From the NCBI GenBank assembly GCA_001000675.1, contig LCHW01000002.1:133310-167186 (forward strand): a DNA stretch of 33,877 bases, in the 5' to 3' direction. Under the pieces are notes generated by a model that worked only from the letters and a program-made list of their open reading frames with translations, did no database searches and was not told the origin of the DNA. The DNA is from Candidatus Wolfebacteria bacterium GW2011_GWE2_44_13. GTDB lineage: Bacteria; Patescibacteriota; Minisyncoccia; UBA6257; UBA9933. The position numbers were made by a program, and so were the translations under genes. Of the stretch, positions 6,684 through 13,503 are shown in pieces (positions within the stretch are counted from its first letter, which is position 1; the number at the start of each line of letters is the position of its first letter).

Positions 6684-7133
6684 TTAGAAGCCCTCCTTGC
6701 GGACTTGCTTCCAATCATCACGTTTTTTAATGGCTTCGCGCTTATCGTGCTCTTTTCGACTCTTTGCGAGACCGATAAGAACCTTAATTCGCTGGTTCTT
6801 AGTATATACTTTAAGGGGCACTAATGTCAACCCACGTTCGTCTATTTTCCCTGTTAAATACTTGATTTCTTTGCGGGTAAGGAGGAGGCGGCGAGAGCGT
6901 GTAGGGTTGTAATCCGCGGGTGCATTTTTCGGTTGGTAGGGCGGAATATCCGAGTTAAGAAGGGAAGCACCGTTTCCACGAATAATGACGTAGGTACTAG
7001 AAAGATTCATGCGGCCATGTTTGACCGCTTGCACCTCAGTTCCGAGGAGCTCAATGCCACACTCGAAAGTCTCGAGAATCTCGTAGTCAAAATGGGCACG
7101 CTTATTCTCAATAGGGGACATGTATTCCTTCAT
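6684..7133 (-). CDS. smpB: tmRNA-binding protein SmpB
   Basis: The 149-residue SmpB carries tmRNA to stalled ribosomes (trans-translation). Family motifs are NKRAHFDYEIL, ETFECGIELLGTEVQAV, KHGRMNLSSTYVIIRG, PTRSRRLLLTRKEI, GLTLVPLKVYTK and the basic C-terminal tail KKRDDWKQVRKEGF, which in the family mimics a codon-anticodon stem and enters the mRNA channel. The first ATG (7133) is given; an alternative ATG at 7121 (MSPIENK), preceded by AAGGA, matches the usual family N-terminus equally well. The gene ends 12 bases before tmRNA, so both partners are likely made from one transcript. Confidence 0.97.
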   Translation of the reverse strand: MKEYMSPIENKRAHFDYEILETFECGIELLGTEVQAVKHGRMNLSSTYVIIRGNGASLLNSDIPPYQPKNAPADYNPTRSRRLLLTRKEIKYLTGKIDERGLTLVPLKVYTKNQRIKVLIGLAKSRKEHDKREAIKKRDDWKQVRKEGF

Positions 7134-7179
7134 ACCTGGGCAGCTTCTTATAATAAAGAGTATATGGGTAATGGCGTAT

Positions 7180-7207
7180 AAAAAAAAGGGCGCTCTCGCG
7201 AGCGCCC
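7180..7207 (-). terminator. Terminator after the small gene at 7225
   Basis: GGGCGCTC (7188-7195) pairs with GAGCGCCC (7200-7207); the minus-strand product ends in a run of eight T (A run 7180-7187). Confidence 0.9.
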
Positions 7208-7224
7208 AACCCCCAGAATGCTTG

Positions 7225-7416
7225 CTAAAATGAGAGGGCTTTTAGGGCGGTGCTCACCTGGGTATGAGTTTGGGCAGCCCCACATGTGCAGGGCCCGTGG
7301 TAATCCGGGTCGAGGTCGACCATGCAATTGGGGGAGTGCTTCGTATTTATCCCCTCAATTGCGACCTTTGCTCGGACCATCTTCTCAATGAGTTTAATCT
7401 CGTCGGGTGTCGCCAT
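7225..7416 (-). CDS. Small cysteine-containing orphan protein
   Basis: A 63-residue protein that I do not recognise. It starts MATPDEIKLIEKMVRAKVAIEG (amphipathic helix) and has the Cys/His-rich centre HSPNCMVDLDPDYHGPCTCG. The three cysteines and two histidines might bind a metal, but this is only a possibility. It is clearly a gene: GGAGGTAA precedes the ATG, a cassette-type promoter lies upstream and a strong terminator follows. It stops with TAG. It shares this regulatory layout, but no sequence similarity I can see, with the orphan genes at 3666, 4375 and 9316-10702. Confidence 0.78.
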   Translation of the reverse strand: MATPDEIKLIEKMVRAKVAIEGINTKHSPNCMVDLDPDYHGPCTCGAAQTHTQVSTALKALSF

Positions 7417-7451
7417 TGCGTTACCTCCGTAAAAGTGATGATGCTAAATAG

Positions 7452-7480
7452 TAAATACCATTGTTTATAATTTTTGTCAA
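7452..7480 (-). promoter_or_regulatory. Cassette-type promoter of the gene at 7225-7416
   Basis: On the minus strand TTGACA (7475-7480), 17-base spacer, TATTTA (7452-7457), then CTATTT and AGCATCATCAC, a diverged form of the AGCT start-site element. Confidence 0.75.
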
Positions 7481-7520
7481 TATTTAATTTACGCATTGTT
7501 TCCGCTACACTACTAAAGAA

Positions 7521-9218
7521 ATGATACGCAATGAGCTAGAACAATACTTGCGAAAGGCAGTGCCTGACGCAGAAACAATAGAGCTAACTATCCCTGAACA
7601 CGCACAGTTCGGGCATTTTACGACCAATATCGCATTGCGCTTGGCAAAAGCACGCGGAAAGAGCCCGATGGATGTTGCCGAAGAGATTGCAGAAAAGCTG
7701 CGAACAGTTGCCCCTGAGGGATTTTTTGCAAATATAGAGATAGTTCGACCAGGGTTTGTGAACATATGGATAGCCACAGGAACGATTCAAAACAGCTTCA
7801 AAGAAATAAATGAAGCAAAAAATAATTGGGGCAAGCCTACAACCATAGAGAAGCAAACAGTTGTGATCGATTATTCTGGGCCAAATATTGCAAAGCCGAT
7901 GGGGGTAGGACATTTGCGCTCAACCGTCATAGGACAAGCACTCTATAACATATTTACGTTTGCAGGCTGGAATGCTATTGGGGACAATCATTTAGGGGAC
8001 TGGGGTAAGCAGTTCGGCGTATTGATTGCAGCATATAAAGAAGACGGAAAGCCCGAGGATATTTCGATTGATTATTTGGTTGGTTTATATGTTGCGTATA
8101 GCACGCGCATGAAAGATGTTGCGGCCGGCGGAGCCGAGCTTGGAGAGGCTGCACGGCGTGAGGTTAAAAAGTTGCAAGACGGGGATGAAGAGAATCTCGC
8201 AATATGGAAGAAATTCTATGCGATTAGTATTGAAGAGTTTAAGCGCATGTACAACATGCTCGGCGTTTCTTTTGACCACACGCTCGGGGAAAGCTATTAC
8301 AATAGTCAGCTGGAAGGAATTGTAAAAGTTGCACTTGAAAAAAATGTTGCCATAGAAAGTGAGGGCGCAATTGTTATCCCTATTGAGGGGATAGAAGCCC
8401 CGATGATCATTCGTAAGTCTGATGGTGCGTATCTCTATCCGACAACAGACATCGCAACAATTAAACACAGAATCAATGAGTTTAAAGCGGATTGCATGCT
8501 CTATGTCGTGGGCAACGAGCAGGCGATGCATTTTGAGCAGTTGTTTAGTGCAGTAAAAAAGCTGGGTATCGTTACCGATCAAAAACTTGCACATATAAAA
8601 TTTGGACTCATGCTTGGTGAAGACATGAAAAAGTTTTCAACACGCGCAGGGAAAACAGTTTCATTACTTGGATTACTAGAAGAAGCAATTGCACGAGCAA
8701 AGAAAGTAGTGGATGAAAAACAGCCAGACCTTTCGGAAGAGGAGCGGCAGAAGATTGCTGAAGTTGTTGGTATCGGTGCGGTAAAATACAATGACCTTTC
8801 GCAGAATAGGCAATCTGATATTGTATTCAACTGGGACCGCATGCTGAATTTTGAAGGAAATTCAGGACCCTATTTGCAATATACTTATGCACGATTAAAA
8901 AGCATTTTACGAAAGGCGGAGAATATATCGACTTGCGATGTCGATAATTTAAAAGATGAAACAGAGTTGCAAGTAATCATGCGCTTGCAGGAATTTCCAG
9001 AAGTTATAGAAAGTATTACAAAACAATATTTTCCACACTACCTTACGGATTATCTCTATACATTAGCAAAAGATACGAATGCTATGTATCAAAAAATGCC
9101 GGTATTAAAAGCAGAAGAGAACGAACGCAACGCGCGCCTTGCGCTTATCGCAGCAGCAGCACAAACCCTAAAGACAGGCTTAGAGTTGCTTGGTATAAAA
9201 ACGTTGGAGCAGATGTAA
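7521..9218 (+). CDS. argS: Arginyl-tRNA synthetase
   Basis: The 565-residue class I synthetase charges tRNA-Arg. It has an N-terminal additional domain (LEQYLRKAVPDAETIEL), the HIGH-type signature GVGHLRST after YSGPNIAKPM, an arginine-binding region (HLGDWGKQFG), the KMSKS-type loop KFSTRAGKTVSL, and the helical anticodon-binding domain with NFEGNSGPYLQYTYAR, ending LLGIKTLEQM. The length is normal. TACACT ends 9 bases before the ATG and no SD exists, which suggests a near-leaderless mRNA. Confidence 0.98.
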   Translation: MIRNELEQYLRKAVPDAETIELTIPEHAQFGHFTTNIALRLAKARGKSPMDVAEEIAEKLRTVAPEGFFANIEIVRPGFVNIWIATGTIQNSFKEINEAKNNWGKPTTIEKQTVVIDYSGPNIAKPMGVGHLRSTVIGQALYNIFTFAGWNAIGDNHLGDWGKQFGVLIAAYKEDGKPEDISIDYLVGLYVAYSTRMKDVAAGGAELGEAARREVKKLQDGDEENLAIWKKFYAISIEEFKRMYNMLGVSFDHTLGESYYNSQLEGIVKVALEKNVAIESEGAIVIPIEGIEAPMIIRKSDGAYLYPTTDIATIKHRINEFKADCMLYVVGNEQAMHFEQLFSAVKKLGIVTDQKLAHIKFGLMLGEDMKKFSTRAGKTVSLLGLLEEAIARAKKVVDEKQPDLSEEERQKIAEVVGIGAVKYNDLSQNRQSDIVFNWDRMLNFEGNSGPYLQYTYARLKSILRKAENISTCDVDNLKDETELQVIMRLQEFPEVIESITKQYFPHYLTDYLYTLAKDTNAMYQKMPVLKAEENERNARLALIAAAAQTLKTGLELLGIKTLEQM

Positions 9219-9227
9219 AATTTATAT

Positions 9228-9255
9228 TGTCATTCCCGCGAAGACGGGAATCTAG
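9228..9255 (+). repeat. Short palindromic repeat (REP-like), copy 2
   Basis: Same unit as at 2724, with a central GAAGAC and a slightly changed end (ATCTAG). It lies directly after argS, followed by a terminator. Confidence 0.88.
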
Positions 9256-9265
9256 AGTGTAAAAC

Positions 9266-9292
9266 AAAAAAAGCCCGCGCAAGCGGGCTTTT
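9266..9292 (-). terminator. Terminator after the orphan gene at 9316 (bidirectional with argS)
   Basis: AGCCCGC (9272-9278) pairs with GCGGGCT (9283-9289), with an A run on one side and a T run on the other; it can serve the convergent argS too. Confidence 0.9.
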
Positions 9293-9315
9293 AAGTAGAA
9301 CGAGAAAACAGGAGG

Positions 9316-9702
9316 TTAAAGTGCAACCAGAACATCTTCTGGAGGAATGCGAACGCCGAAGACCTCATTGCGGCCACATTCGTCCGAAGTGGTCCATGTG
9401 ATACTTTTCCCGGGCGGGAGCGTGTCGAGAACCACTGTACCTCCGCCTTGGACATATTTGTATCCGTTATGAATTGCGTAGGCCCAGACATTCTCCACGG
9501 TAAATTGCACAGCGTAAGCAACGCCTCCAAGAGGGCAGTTGTCGTCTTGATCTGCAGGGGTACACTTATCGCGCGGGGCGATAATTGCCGCATAGAGAAA
9601 TGGTCTCATGACTTCGGTCTTTGCCAGAAAAAGAGTAACCCATCCTTCGGGCAAGTTAATAAGCTTCTTTTGATCGGGGTTGACTCTCAAATTTTTAAAC
9701 AC
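9316..9702 (-). CDS. Orphan protein, LPxGW family copy A
   Basis: This 128-residue protein is the first of three tandem paralogs. All share MFxxLxV, then LPxGWxTxFLA about 15-25 residues in, and a following I-I-x-P segment (here NLPEGWVTLFLAKTEVM and AAIIAPRDKCTP). The rest is beta-rich and ends in RIPPEDVLVAL, similar to LIPPQRVF of copy C. No signal peptide or membrane segment is visible, so it is probably a small cytosolic beta protein of unknown role. The start is GTG at 9702, set by GGAGGT six bases upstream. It has its own cassette promoter and terminator. Of the three, only this copy stops with TAA. Confidence 0.8.
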   Translation of the reverse strand: MFKNLRVNPDQKKLINLPEGWVTLFLAKTEVMRPFLYAAIIAPRDKCTPADQDDNCPLGGVAYAVQFTVENVWAYAIHNGYKYVQGGGTVVLDTLPPGKSITWTTSDECGRNEVFGVRIPPEDVLVAL

Positions 9703-9726
9703 GGCAATACCTCCAATTCCTTAGTT

Positions 9727-9771
9727 GTGAGTAGCTAATTACTACATAGCAATTTATAAATGAAGTGTCAA
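9727..9771 (-). promoter_or_regulatory. Cassette-type promoter of copy A
   Basis: TTGACA (9766-9771), 17-base spacer, TATGTA (9743-9748), then GTAATT and AGCTACTCAC (9727-9736). The start-site element is identical to that of copy B. Confidence 0.8.
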
Positions 9772-9773
9772 AT

Positions 9774-9800
9774 AAAAAGCCCCGCACAGTGCGGAGCTTT
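9774..9800 (-). terminator. Terminator after copy B
   Basis: AAAGC-CCCGCA (9776-9786) pairs with TGCGG-A-GCTTT with one mismatch; the minus-strand T-run leads straight into the TTGACA of the copy A promoter. Confidence 0.82.
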
Positions 9801-9820
9801 CGGGATAACGGGAGAGGAGG

Positions 9821-10201
9821 CTACAAGCAAAGAATAATTCGCGAGTCTTCGATAGGATGGGTATCGATCATGTGAGACCCATCATAGCAGTGGATTGTGC
9901 CTTGGAAATGGATAGATCCAAAGCTTACAAAGAAGCCGCCCTTGCTGACTTTGTAACCGTCACCGACATCGACAACAATAGTGGGTTCAATAAAGCCCGC
10001 TTTGAAGAAGACGATTTTTGCGCCGATAATTTCAGAGTAAAATAATCCTTCGCGAGGAAGTAGTTCATCGGGGCAAATAACGGCGCAAAAACTGTATTGC
10101 CCGTACATGCCCGTGAGATCAGCAAGGAAAATTGTTGTCCAGCCTTCTGGTAATGCGGCGAGATATTGCCTGCATGCGCTTACTCTCAGATTTCCAAACA
10201 T
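9821..10201 (-). CDS. Orphan protein, LPxGW family copy B
   Basis: This 126-residue middle member of the tandem family has MFGNLRV, ALPEGWTTIFLADLTGMYG and FCAVICPDELLP. After this conserved first third the sequence diverges strongly from copies A and C and is beta-rich (IIGAKIVFFKAG; compare DAHVVFFNRD in copy C). It has four cysteines of unknown role and no signal peptide. AGGAGGT lies seven bases before the ATG at 10201. The stop is TAG. The conserved front and diverged back suggest a common fold with a variable recognition face, which is inference. Confidence 0.8.
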   Translation of the reverse strand: MFGNLRVSACRQYLAALPEGWTTIFLADLTGMYGQYSFCAVICPDELLPREGLFYSEIIGAKIVFFKAGFIEPTIVVDVGDGYKVSKGGFFVSFGSIHFQGTIHCYDGSHMIDTHPIEDSRIILCL

Positions 10202-10226
10202 CGGTAGTACCTCCTATCTCGTAATT

Positions 10227-10271
10227 GTGAGTAGCTAGTTATTTAATACCAAGATATAAATGAAGTGTCAA
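10227..10271 (-). promoter_or_regulatory. Cassette-type promoter of copy B
   Basis: TTGACA (10266-10271), 17-base spacer, TATTAA (10243-10248), then ATAACT and AGCTACTCAC (10227-10236). The first dozen spacer bases also match the copy A promoter. Confidence 0.82.
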
Positions 10272-10272
10272 C

Positions 10273-10307
10273 AAAAAAGCCCGTGCGCCTTGAGGGCACG
10301 GGCTTTT
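10273..10307 (-). terminator. Terminator after copy C
   Basis: AGCCCGTGC (10278-10286) pairs with GCACGGGCT (10296-10304) across a short loop. The T-run abuts the copy B promoter with almost no space. Confidence 0.9.
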
Positions 10308-10324
10308 GGGATAACGGGAGTGTA

Positions 10325-10702
10325 TCAGCAAAAAGAGCTAAACACTCGTTGCGGGGGGATAAGCATGCCTGTGAAGGCGTAGCGATCAGCCTGCTTAAGG
10401 ATGCGCCAGCAATTACCTTGCCAGTCCCACGATACGACAAATGTATCGGGGCCATTTTTTGAACAGGCCTTAGCCTTTAGTGCTAAGACAGTCCTGTCCC
10501 GGTTGAAGAATACCACGTGCGCATCTATGATGATGGCGCTCGGGGAATTCGCTTGAGGGATAGATGCCTTCGGACAAATGATCGCTAAAAAGTCCGATGG
10601 TCCGAACATTCCTGCGATACTAGCCAAGAAAATTGTTTGCCAACCATCCGGCAGCCCCTCGATACAGGGTGTGTGTGAGTTTACTGTAAGCTTACTGAAC
10701 AT
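10325..10702 (-). CDS. Orphan protein, LPxGW family copy C
   Basis: This 125-residue third paralog has MFSKLTVN, GLPDGWQTIFLASIAGMFG and FLAIICPKASIP. A conserved VVFFNRD strand links it to copy B and LIPPQRVF links it to copy A. The start at 10702 follows GGGAGGT; a longer frame from 10753 would begin inside the promoter. It stops with TGA. No domain is recognised and no membrane segment is seen. Confidence 0.8.
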   Translation of the reverse strand: MFSKLTVNSHTPCIEGLPDGWQTIFLASIAGMFGPSDFLAIICPKASIPQANSPSAIIIDAHVVFFNRDRTVLALKAKACSKNGPDTFVVSWDWQGNCWRILKQADRYAFTGMLIPPQRVFSSFC

Positions 10703-10729
10703 GTGGACCTCCCGCTTCCGTAAAAAATA

Positions 10730-10772
10730 AAACAGCTGATTATTAAATACCAACTTCCGATTAGTATGTCAA
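10730..10772 (-). promoter_or_regulatory. Cassette-type promoter of copy C
   Basis: TTGACA (10767-10772), 17-base spacer, TATTTA (10744-10749), then ATAATC and AGCTGTTT (10730-10737). The last block is identical to that at 3615-3628, on the other strand 7 kb away. Confidence 0.82.
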
Positions 10773-10842
10773 TCGCGAAAGAAACAGAAGCTACGTGCAT
10801 CCGTTATAGAAAGAAAGGGAAAATCTGATACAATAGAACATA

Positions 10843-11685
10843 ATGAGAGCAATCGACGGAAAAGAAATAGCGAAGGAAATAATCGAACGGCTTAAAAAAG
10901 AAACAGCTCCGCAGAAAATATTCGCGGCTATTTTAGTTGGCGACAACGCGGCAAGTGAGAGTTTTGTAAAACAAAAAGAAAAAGCTGCAAAAGAGTTGGG
11001 TGTCGATTTTCGCATCTATCGATTCCCAGAAACAAGTACAAACGATTCCTTGCGAAAGGAGATTAACACAATCGTAAAGCTCTCTCGGGTTGGTGCTGTT
11101 ATTGTACAGTTGCCATTGCCTGCGCATATAAACGCACACTATGTACTCAACACAATACCACCGGAAAAAGACGTTGATGTATTGAGCGAACGAACACTCG
11201 GAGCTTTTTATAATAATAGAAGCAACGTGGTAGCGCCTTCGGTTGCTGTGTGTGAAGAGTTGTTCGAACGAGAAAAAATAAATTTACAAGAAAAAACCGT
11301 TGCTGTTGTCGGACTTGGTATATTAGTGGGGAAGCCGATTGCCGTATGGTTAATGAACCCCGTAAAGTCGCTCGGTAGCGACCACGGGGCGAGGAAGGTA
11401 AAAGAGGTTTATCTGCTTGATAGGGGAAGTGATTTGGAGATTATAAAAAAAGCAGACATCGTAATAAGTGGTGTTGGTAAGGCGGGCTTACTGCAATCGG
11501 AAATGTTGAAGCACGGAGCAGTGGTAGTAGACTTCGGGTATTCGTTTAACGGCGAAGGTAAAATCTGTGGCGATTTTAATTATGATGAGTTGCACGCAGA
11601 AGGATGGTACACGCCAACCCCAGGAGGAACGGGCCCGATATTAGTCGCAAAGCTTATTGAGAATTTTTATACGCTAAACAAATAA
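10843..11685 (+). CDS. folD: FolD (methylene-THF dehydrogenase/cyclohydrolase) with insertion
   Basis: This 280-residue FolD interconverts methylene-, methenyl- and formyl-tetrahydrofolate. It has SESFVKQKEKAAKELGV, with the catalytic Lys kept but Phe where the conserved Tyr (E. coli Y50) is expected, then IVQLPLP, PPEKDVDVL, the Rossmann region VVGLGILVGKPIA and the terminal TPTPGGTGPILVA. After VGKPIAVWLM there is an insertion of about 11 residues (within NPVKSLGSDHGARK) encoded by a perfect small palindrome. The usual H-S-x-T-like cofactor loop is replaced by YLLDRGSD, so cofactor choice may differ. TACAAT ends 8 bases before the ATG and there is no SD. Confidence 0.95.
   Translation: MRAIDGKEIAKEIIERLKKETAPQKIFAAILVGDNAASESFVKQKEKAAKELGVDFRIYRFPETSTNDSLRKEINTIVKLSRVGAVIVQLPLPAHINAHYVLNTIPPEKDVDVLSERTLGAFYNNRSNVVAPSVAVCEELFEREKINLQEKTVAVVGLGILVGKPIAVWLMNPVKSLGSDHGARKVKEVYLLDRGSDLEIIKKADIVISGVGKAGLLQSEMLKHGAVVVDFGYSFNGEGKICGDFNYDELHAEGWYTPTPGGTGPILVAKLIENFYTLNK
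11358..11389. repeat. Palindromic element inside folD
   Basis: CCCCGT (11358-11363) pairs with ACGGGG (11384-11389), and inside it GTCGCT (11367-11372) pairs with AGCGAC (11377-11382). The element is about 32 bases, close to the 11-residue excess of this FolD over the usual length, and keeps the frame open. Confidence 0.75.
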
Positions 11686-11695
11686 GCGATGGTTA

Positions 11696-11776
11696 TGTCA
11701 TCCCGAACATAGCGGAGCGAAGTTGAGGGATCTGAAGTAACCCAAAGACAGATTCCTCGACAAGCTCGGAATGACA
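11696..11776. repeat. 81-base inverted-repeat element between folD and the LCP gene
   Basis: It starts TGTCATCCCGA and ends TCGGAATGACA; inside are GAGGGATCTG and CAGATTCCTCG. It resembles a widespread bacterial intergenic element with TGTCAT termini and is different from the 28-base REP-like unit. Confidence 0.8.
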
Positions 11777-11801
11777 GGAAAATAAAGATAACAAAATTGA
11801 C

Positions 11802-12704
11802 ATGCCGCAAAAAGTAAAAACAATCGCAAAAGTATTTATCGTATCAGCCATTGTAGTGGTGATTGTTTTGATGTTGAGCTATCAAAAAGAAATTTCCATA
11901 TTTGCAAATAACGACGATAATCCAATAAGCGAAGATAGAATCAGCTTTCTATTGCTTGGAGAAACAGGGCGGGCAATTGGGTGGAGTAATGCACCTGATT
12001 TAACAGACAGTATGATCGTAGTAGATTATCGCCCACAGCTCGGCGTAGTGAATTTGATATCGCTGCCTCGTGATTTATTTGTAACCCTTGGAGGGGAGTC
12101 GTTTAAGGCAAACGAAGCATTGCGAAGAGGGAAAATAAACGACCTTCTGGCGGCATTACCGCAAATGACCGGATTAAAAACAGATAAGTATGTTGTGGTA
12201 AATGTGGATACGTTAAAGAAAGTTGTTGATGAAATGGGTGGGATAGATTTAACGTTGCAAAGCAAGGTTGTGGATGCAGTAAGTGGATACACTATTCCTG
12301 CGGGAGAAAATCATATCAATGGAGAGCAGGCCATCTGGTTATCAAGAAATAGATATTCGCCGGAAGGGGATTTTTTCAGAGAAAAGAATCAGCAAGAAAT
12401 GATGCGTGCCATTATGAAGAAGTTTAAGGCGATGGGCAATATTGAAAAAACTTCTTTCTTATTTAGAATGACACCCGAGTTGGGTAATTTAAATACAAAT
12501 ATAGATTTTAAAGAGTTGTTGCCGACGCTGCGCCAATTTGGGGGAGTGCGGCTCAACACAATCGTTATTGATTTTAAGACAGGTATCTTGCAAAGCTCAC
12601 AAGTGGATTATGGATCTGCGATGGCATATGTGCTTGTTCCTCGATTAGGAGTAGGCCAATATGAAGAAATGCGAACGTATATCCAATCAAAAATCGAAAA
12701 ATAA
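11802..12704 (+). CDS. LytR-CpsA-Psr (LCP) family cell-wall glycopolymer transferase
   Basis: The 300-residue protein has one N-terminal transmembrane helix (about residues 9-26) and an extracytoplasmic LCP domain. Motifs are RISFLLLGE, TDSMIVVDY, VNLISLPRDLFV (the family's conserved lipid/phosphate-binding Arg), a GGIDL element after VVDEMG, and GEQAIWLSRNRYSPEGDFFREKNQQE. Family members move polyprenyl-linked polymers onto peptidoglycan or other surface acceptors. No SD is seen. An 81-base repeat precedes it. Confidence 0.9.
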   Translation: MPQKVKTIAKVFIVSAIVVVIVLMLSYQKEISIFANNDDNPISEDRISFLLLGETGRAIGWSNAPDLTDSMIVVDYRPQLGVVNLISLPRDLFVTLGGESFKANEALRRGKINDLLAALPQMTGLKTDKYVVVNVDTLKKVVDEMGGIDLTLQSKVVDAVSGYTIPAGENHINGEQAIWLSRNRYSPEGDFFREKNQQEMMRAIMKKFKAMGNIEKTSFLFRMTPELGNLNTNIDFKELLPTLRQFGGVRLNTIVIDFKTGILQSSQVDYGSAMAYVLVPRLGVGQYEEMRTYIQSKIEK

Positions 12705-12722
12705 ATACGTAAGGTGTCTATA

Positions 12723-12752
12723 TTGACATATATAGATGCATGTCTTTATAAT
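12723..12752 (+). promoter_or_regulatory. Strong promoter of the secreted-protein gene
   Basis: TTGACA (12723-12728), 18-base spacer, TATAAT (12747-12752): a full consensus pair. Transcription would start near 12760, giving a leader of about 170 bases. Confidence 0.8.
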
Positions 12753-12759
12753 TATTACT

Positions 12760-12925
12760 TAAGTATCGCCTCGGCGATTTGCAGCACATTATTAAATCGG
12801 CCCGTTGCTCAAGCGGTCACCCGATACATACAGAGAGAGGAGAGACTGCCTAACTCAGAAATTTAAAATTTAGTAAGGCGCGGCTATTACTGATAGGTAC
12901 TTTATCCCCCTAACAAGACATGAGG
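12760..12925 (+). promoter_or_regulatory. Long leader of the secreted-protein gene, two possible hairpins
   Basis: No open frame of note lies here. One hairpin pairs CGATTT with AAATCG (around 12774-12799); another pairs GCCT-ACT with AGT-AGGC around an AT-rich loop (12848-12879). No known riboswitch was recognised. A tRNA-like stretch near 12800 does not fold into a tRNA. Confidence 0.4.
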
Positions 12926-12930
12926 TGATG

Positions 12931-13383
12931 ATGAAGAAAATTCTCTTGTGCTTGGTAGCCCTGGCGTTCGTACTGGCAGTGGCCGGTCCAGCGCTTGCAG
13001 TCGACGGCGGCGGAACAAAAGTTCTTGCAGGTCTTAAAGCGGGCGTGGCCCAAACGGCGGAAACCCTTTCGGAAGGCACCCCGGTCGTCGGGCGTGATAC
13101 GGAGGCGCTGACTTCCAAAGATATTGCGGTCAGTTACCACATCATCTATGCTCGACATGCCGACGCGGCCATCGATCAGCTTTGGGGAATAACGACCGCC
13201 CTCCCCGCACACGTTTTGTTCGGTCTCGCCAAGACCTCTTTGTCATCGGGCACGATCTCCGCCCTCATCGCCGATAACCGCTTCTCCCCGGCCACAGCCC
13301 AGGAGGTGCTGTCGTCCACGGGAATTGCCGCCGGCGCGAGTGCCACAAATGAAAGCATCGCCGCCGAGCCGGCGCCGGCGTAG
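12931..13383 (+). CDS. Small secreted protein of unknown function
   Basis: A 150-residue protein with a textbook signal peptide (MKKILLCLVALAFVLAVAGPALA, with cleavage expected after ALA; written here only as a name for residues 1-23). The mature part is Ala/Thr/Ser/Gly-rich, has no cysteine and ends AAEPAPA. No domain is recognised. The third of three consecutive start codons (GTG-ATG-ATG) is chosen because GAGGTG sits just upstream. The gene is visibly richer in G+C than its neighbours and stops with TAG. It has a consensus promoter, a long leader and its own terminator, so it looks like an abundantly made exported protein. Confidence 0.78.
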   Translation: MKKILLCLVALAFVLAVAGPALAVDGGGTKVLAGLKAGVAQTAETLSEGTPVVGRDTEALTSKDIAVSYHIIYARHADAAIDQLWGITTALPAHVLFGLAKTSLSSGTISALIADNRFSPATAQEVLSSTGIAAGASATNESIAAEPAPA

Positions 13384-13418
13384 GCCTAATAGAGGCGCGC
13401 CAAAGCCTATTGAGTAAA

Positions 13419-13446
13419 ATCCCCCAGTTCCTTGGGGGATTTTTTT
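13419..13446 (+). terminator. Terminator of the secreted-protein gene
   Basis: ATCCCCCA (13419-13426) pairs with TGGGGGAT (13433-13440), then six T. Confidence 0.93.
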
Positions 13447-13503
13447 ATAGCAGCTGGACTTTTTATCCAAAAACCAGTATGAGGTATATACTAAAAGAAT
13501 AAT

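Noticed and set aside
12795-12880. tRNA-like sequence (GCCCGTTGCTCAAGCGGTCA)
   Set aside because: It resembles a D-arm, but no anticodon arm, T-arm or acceptor pairing could be found.
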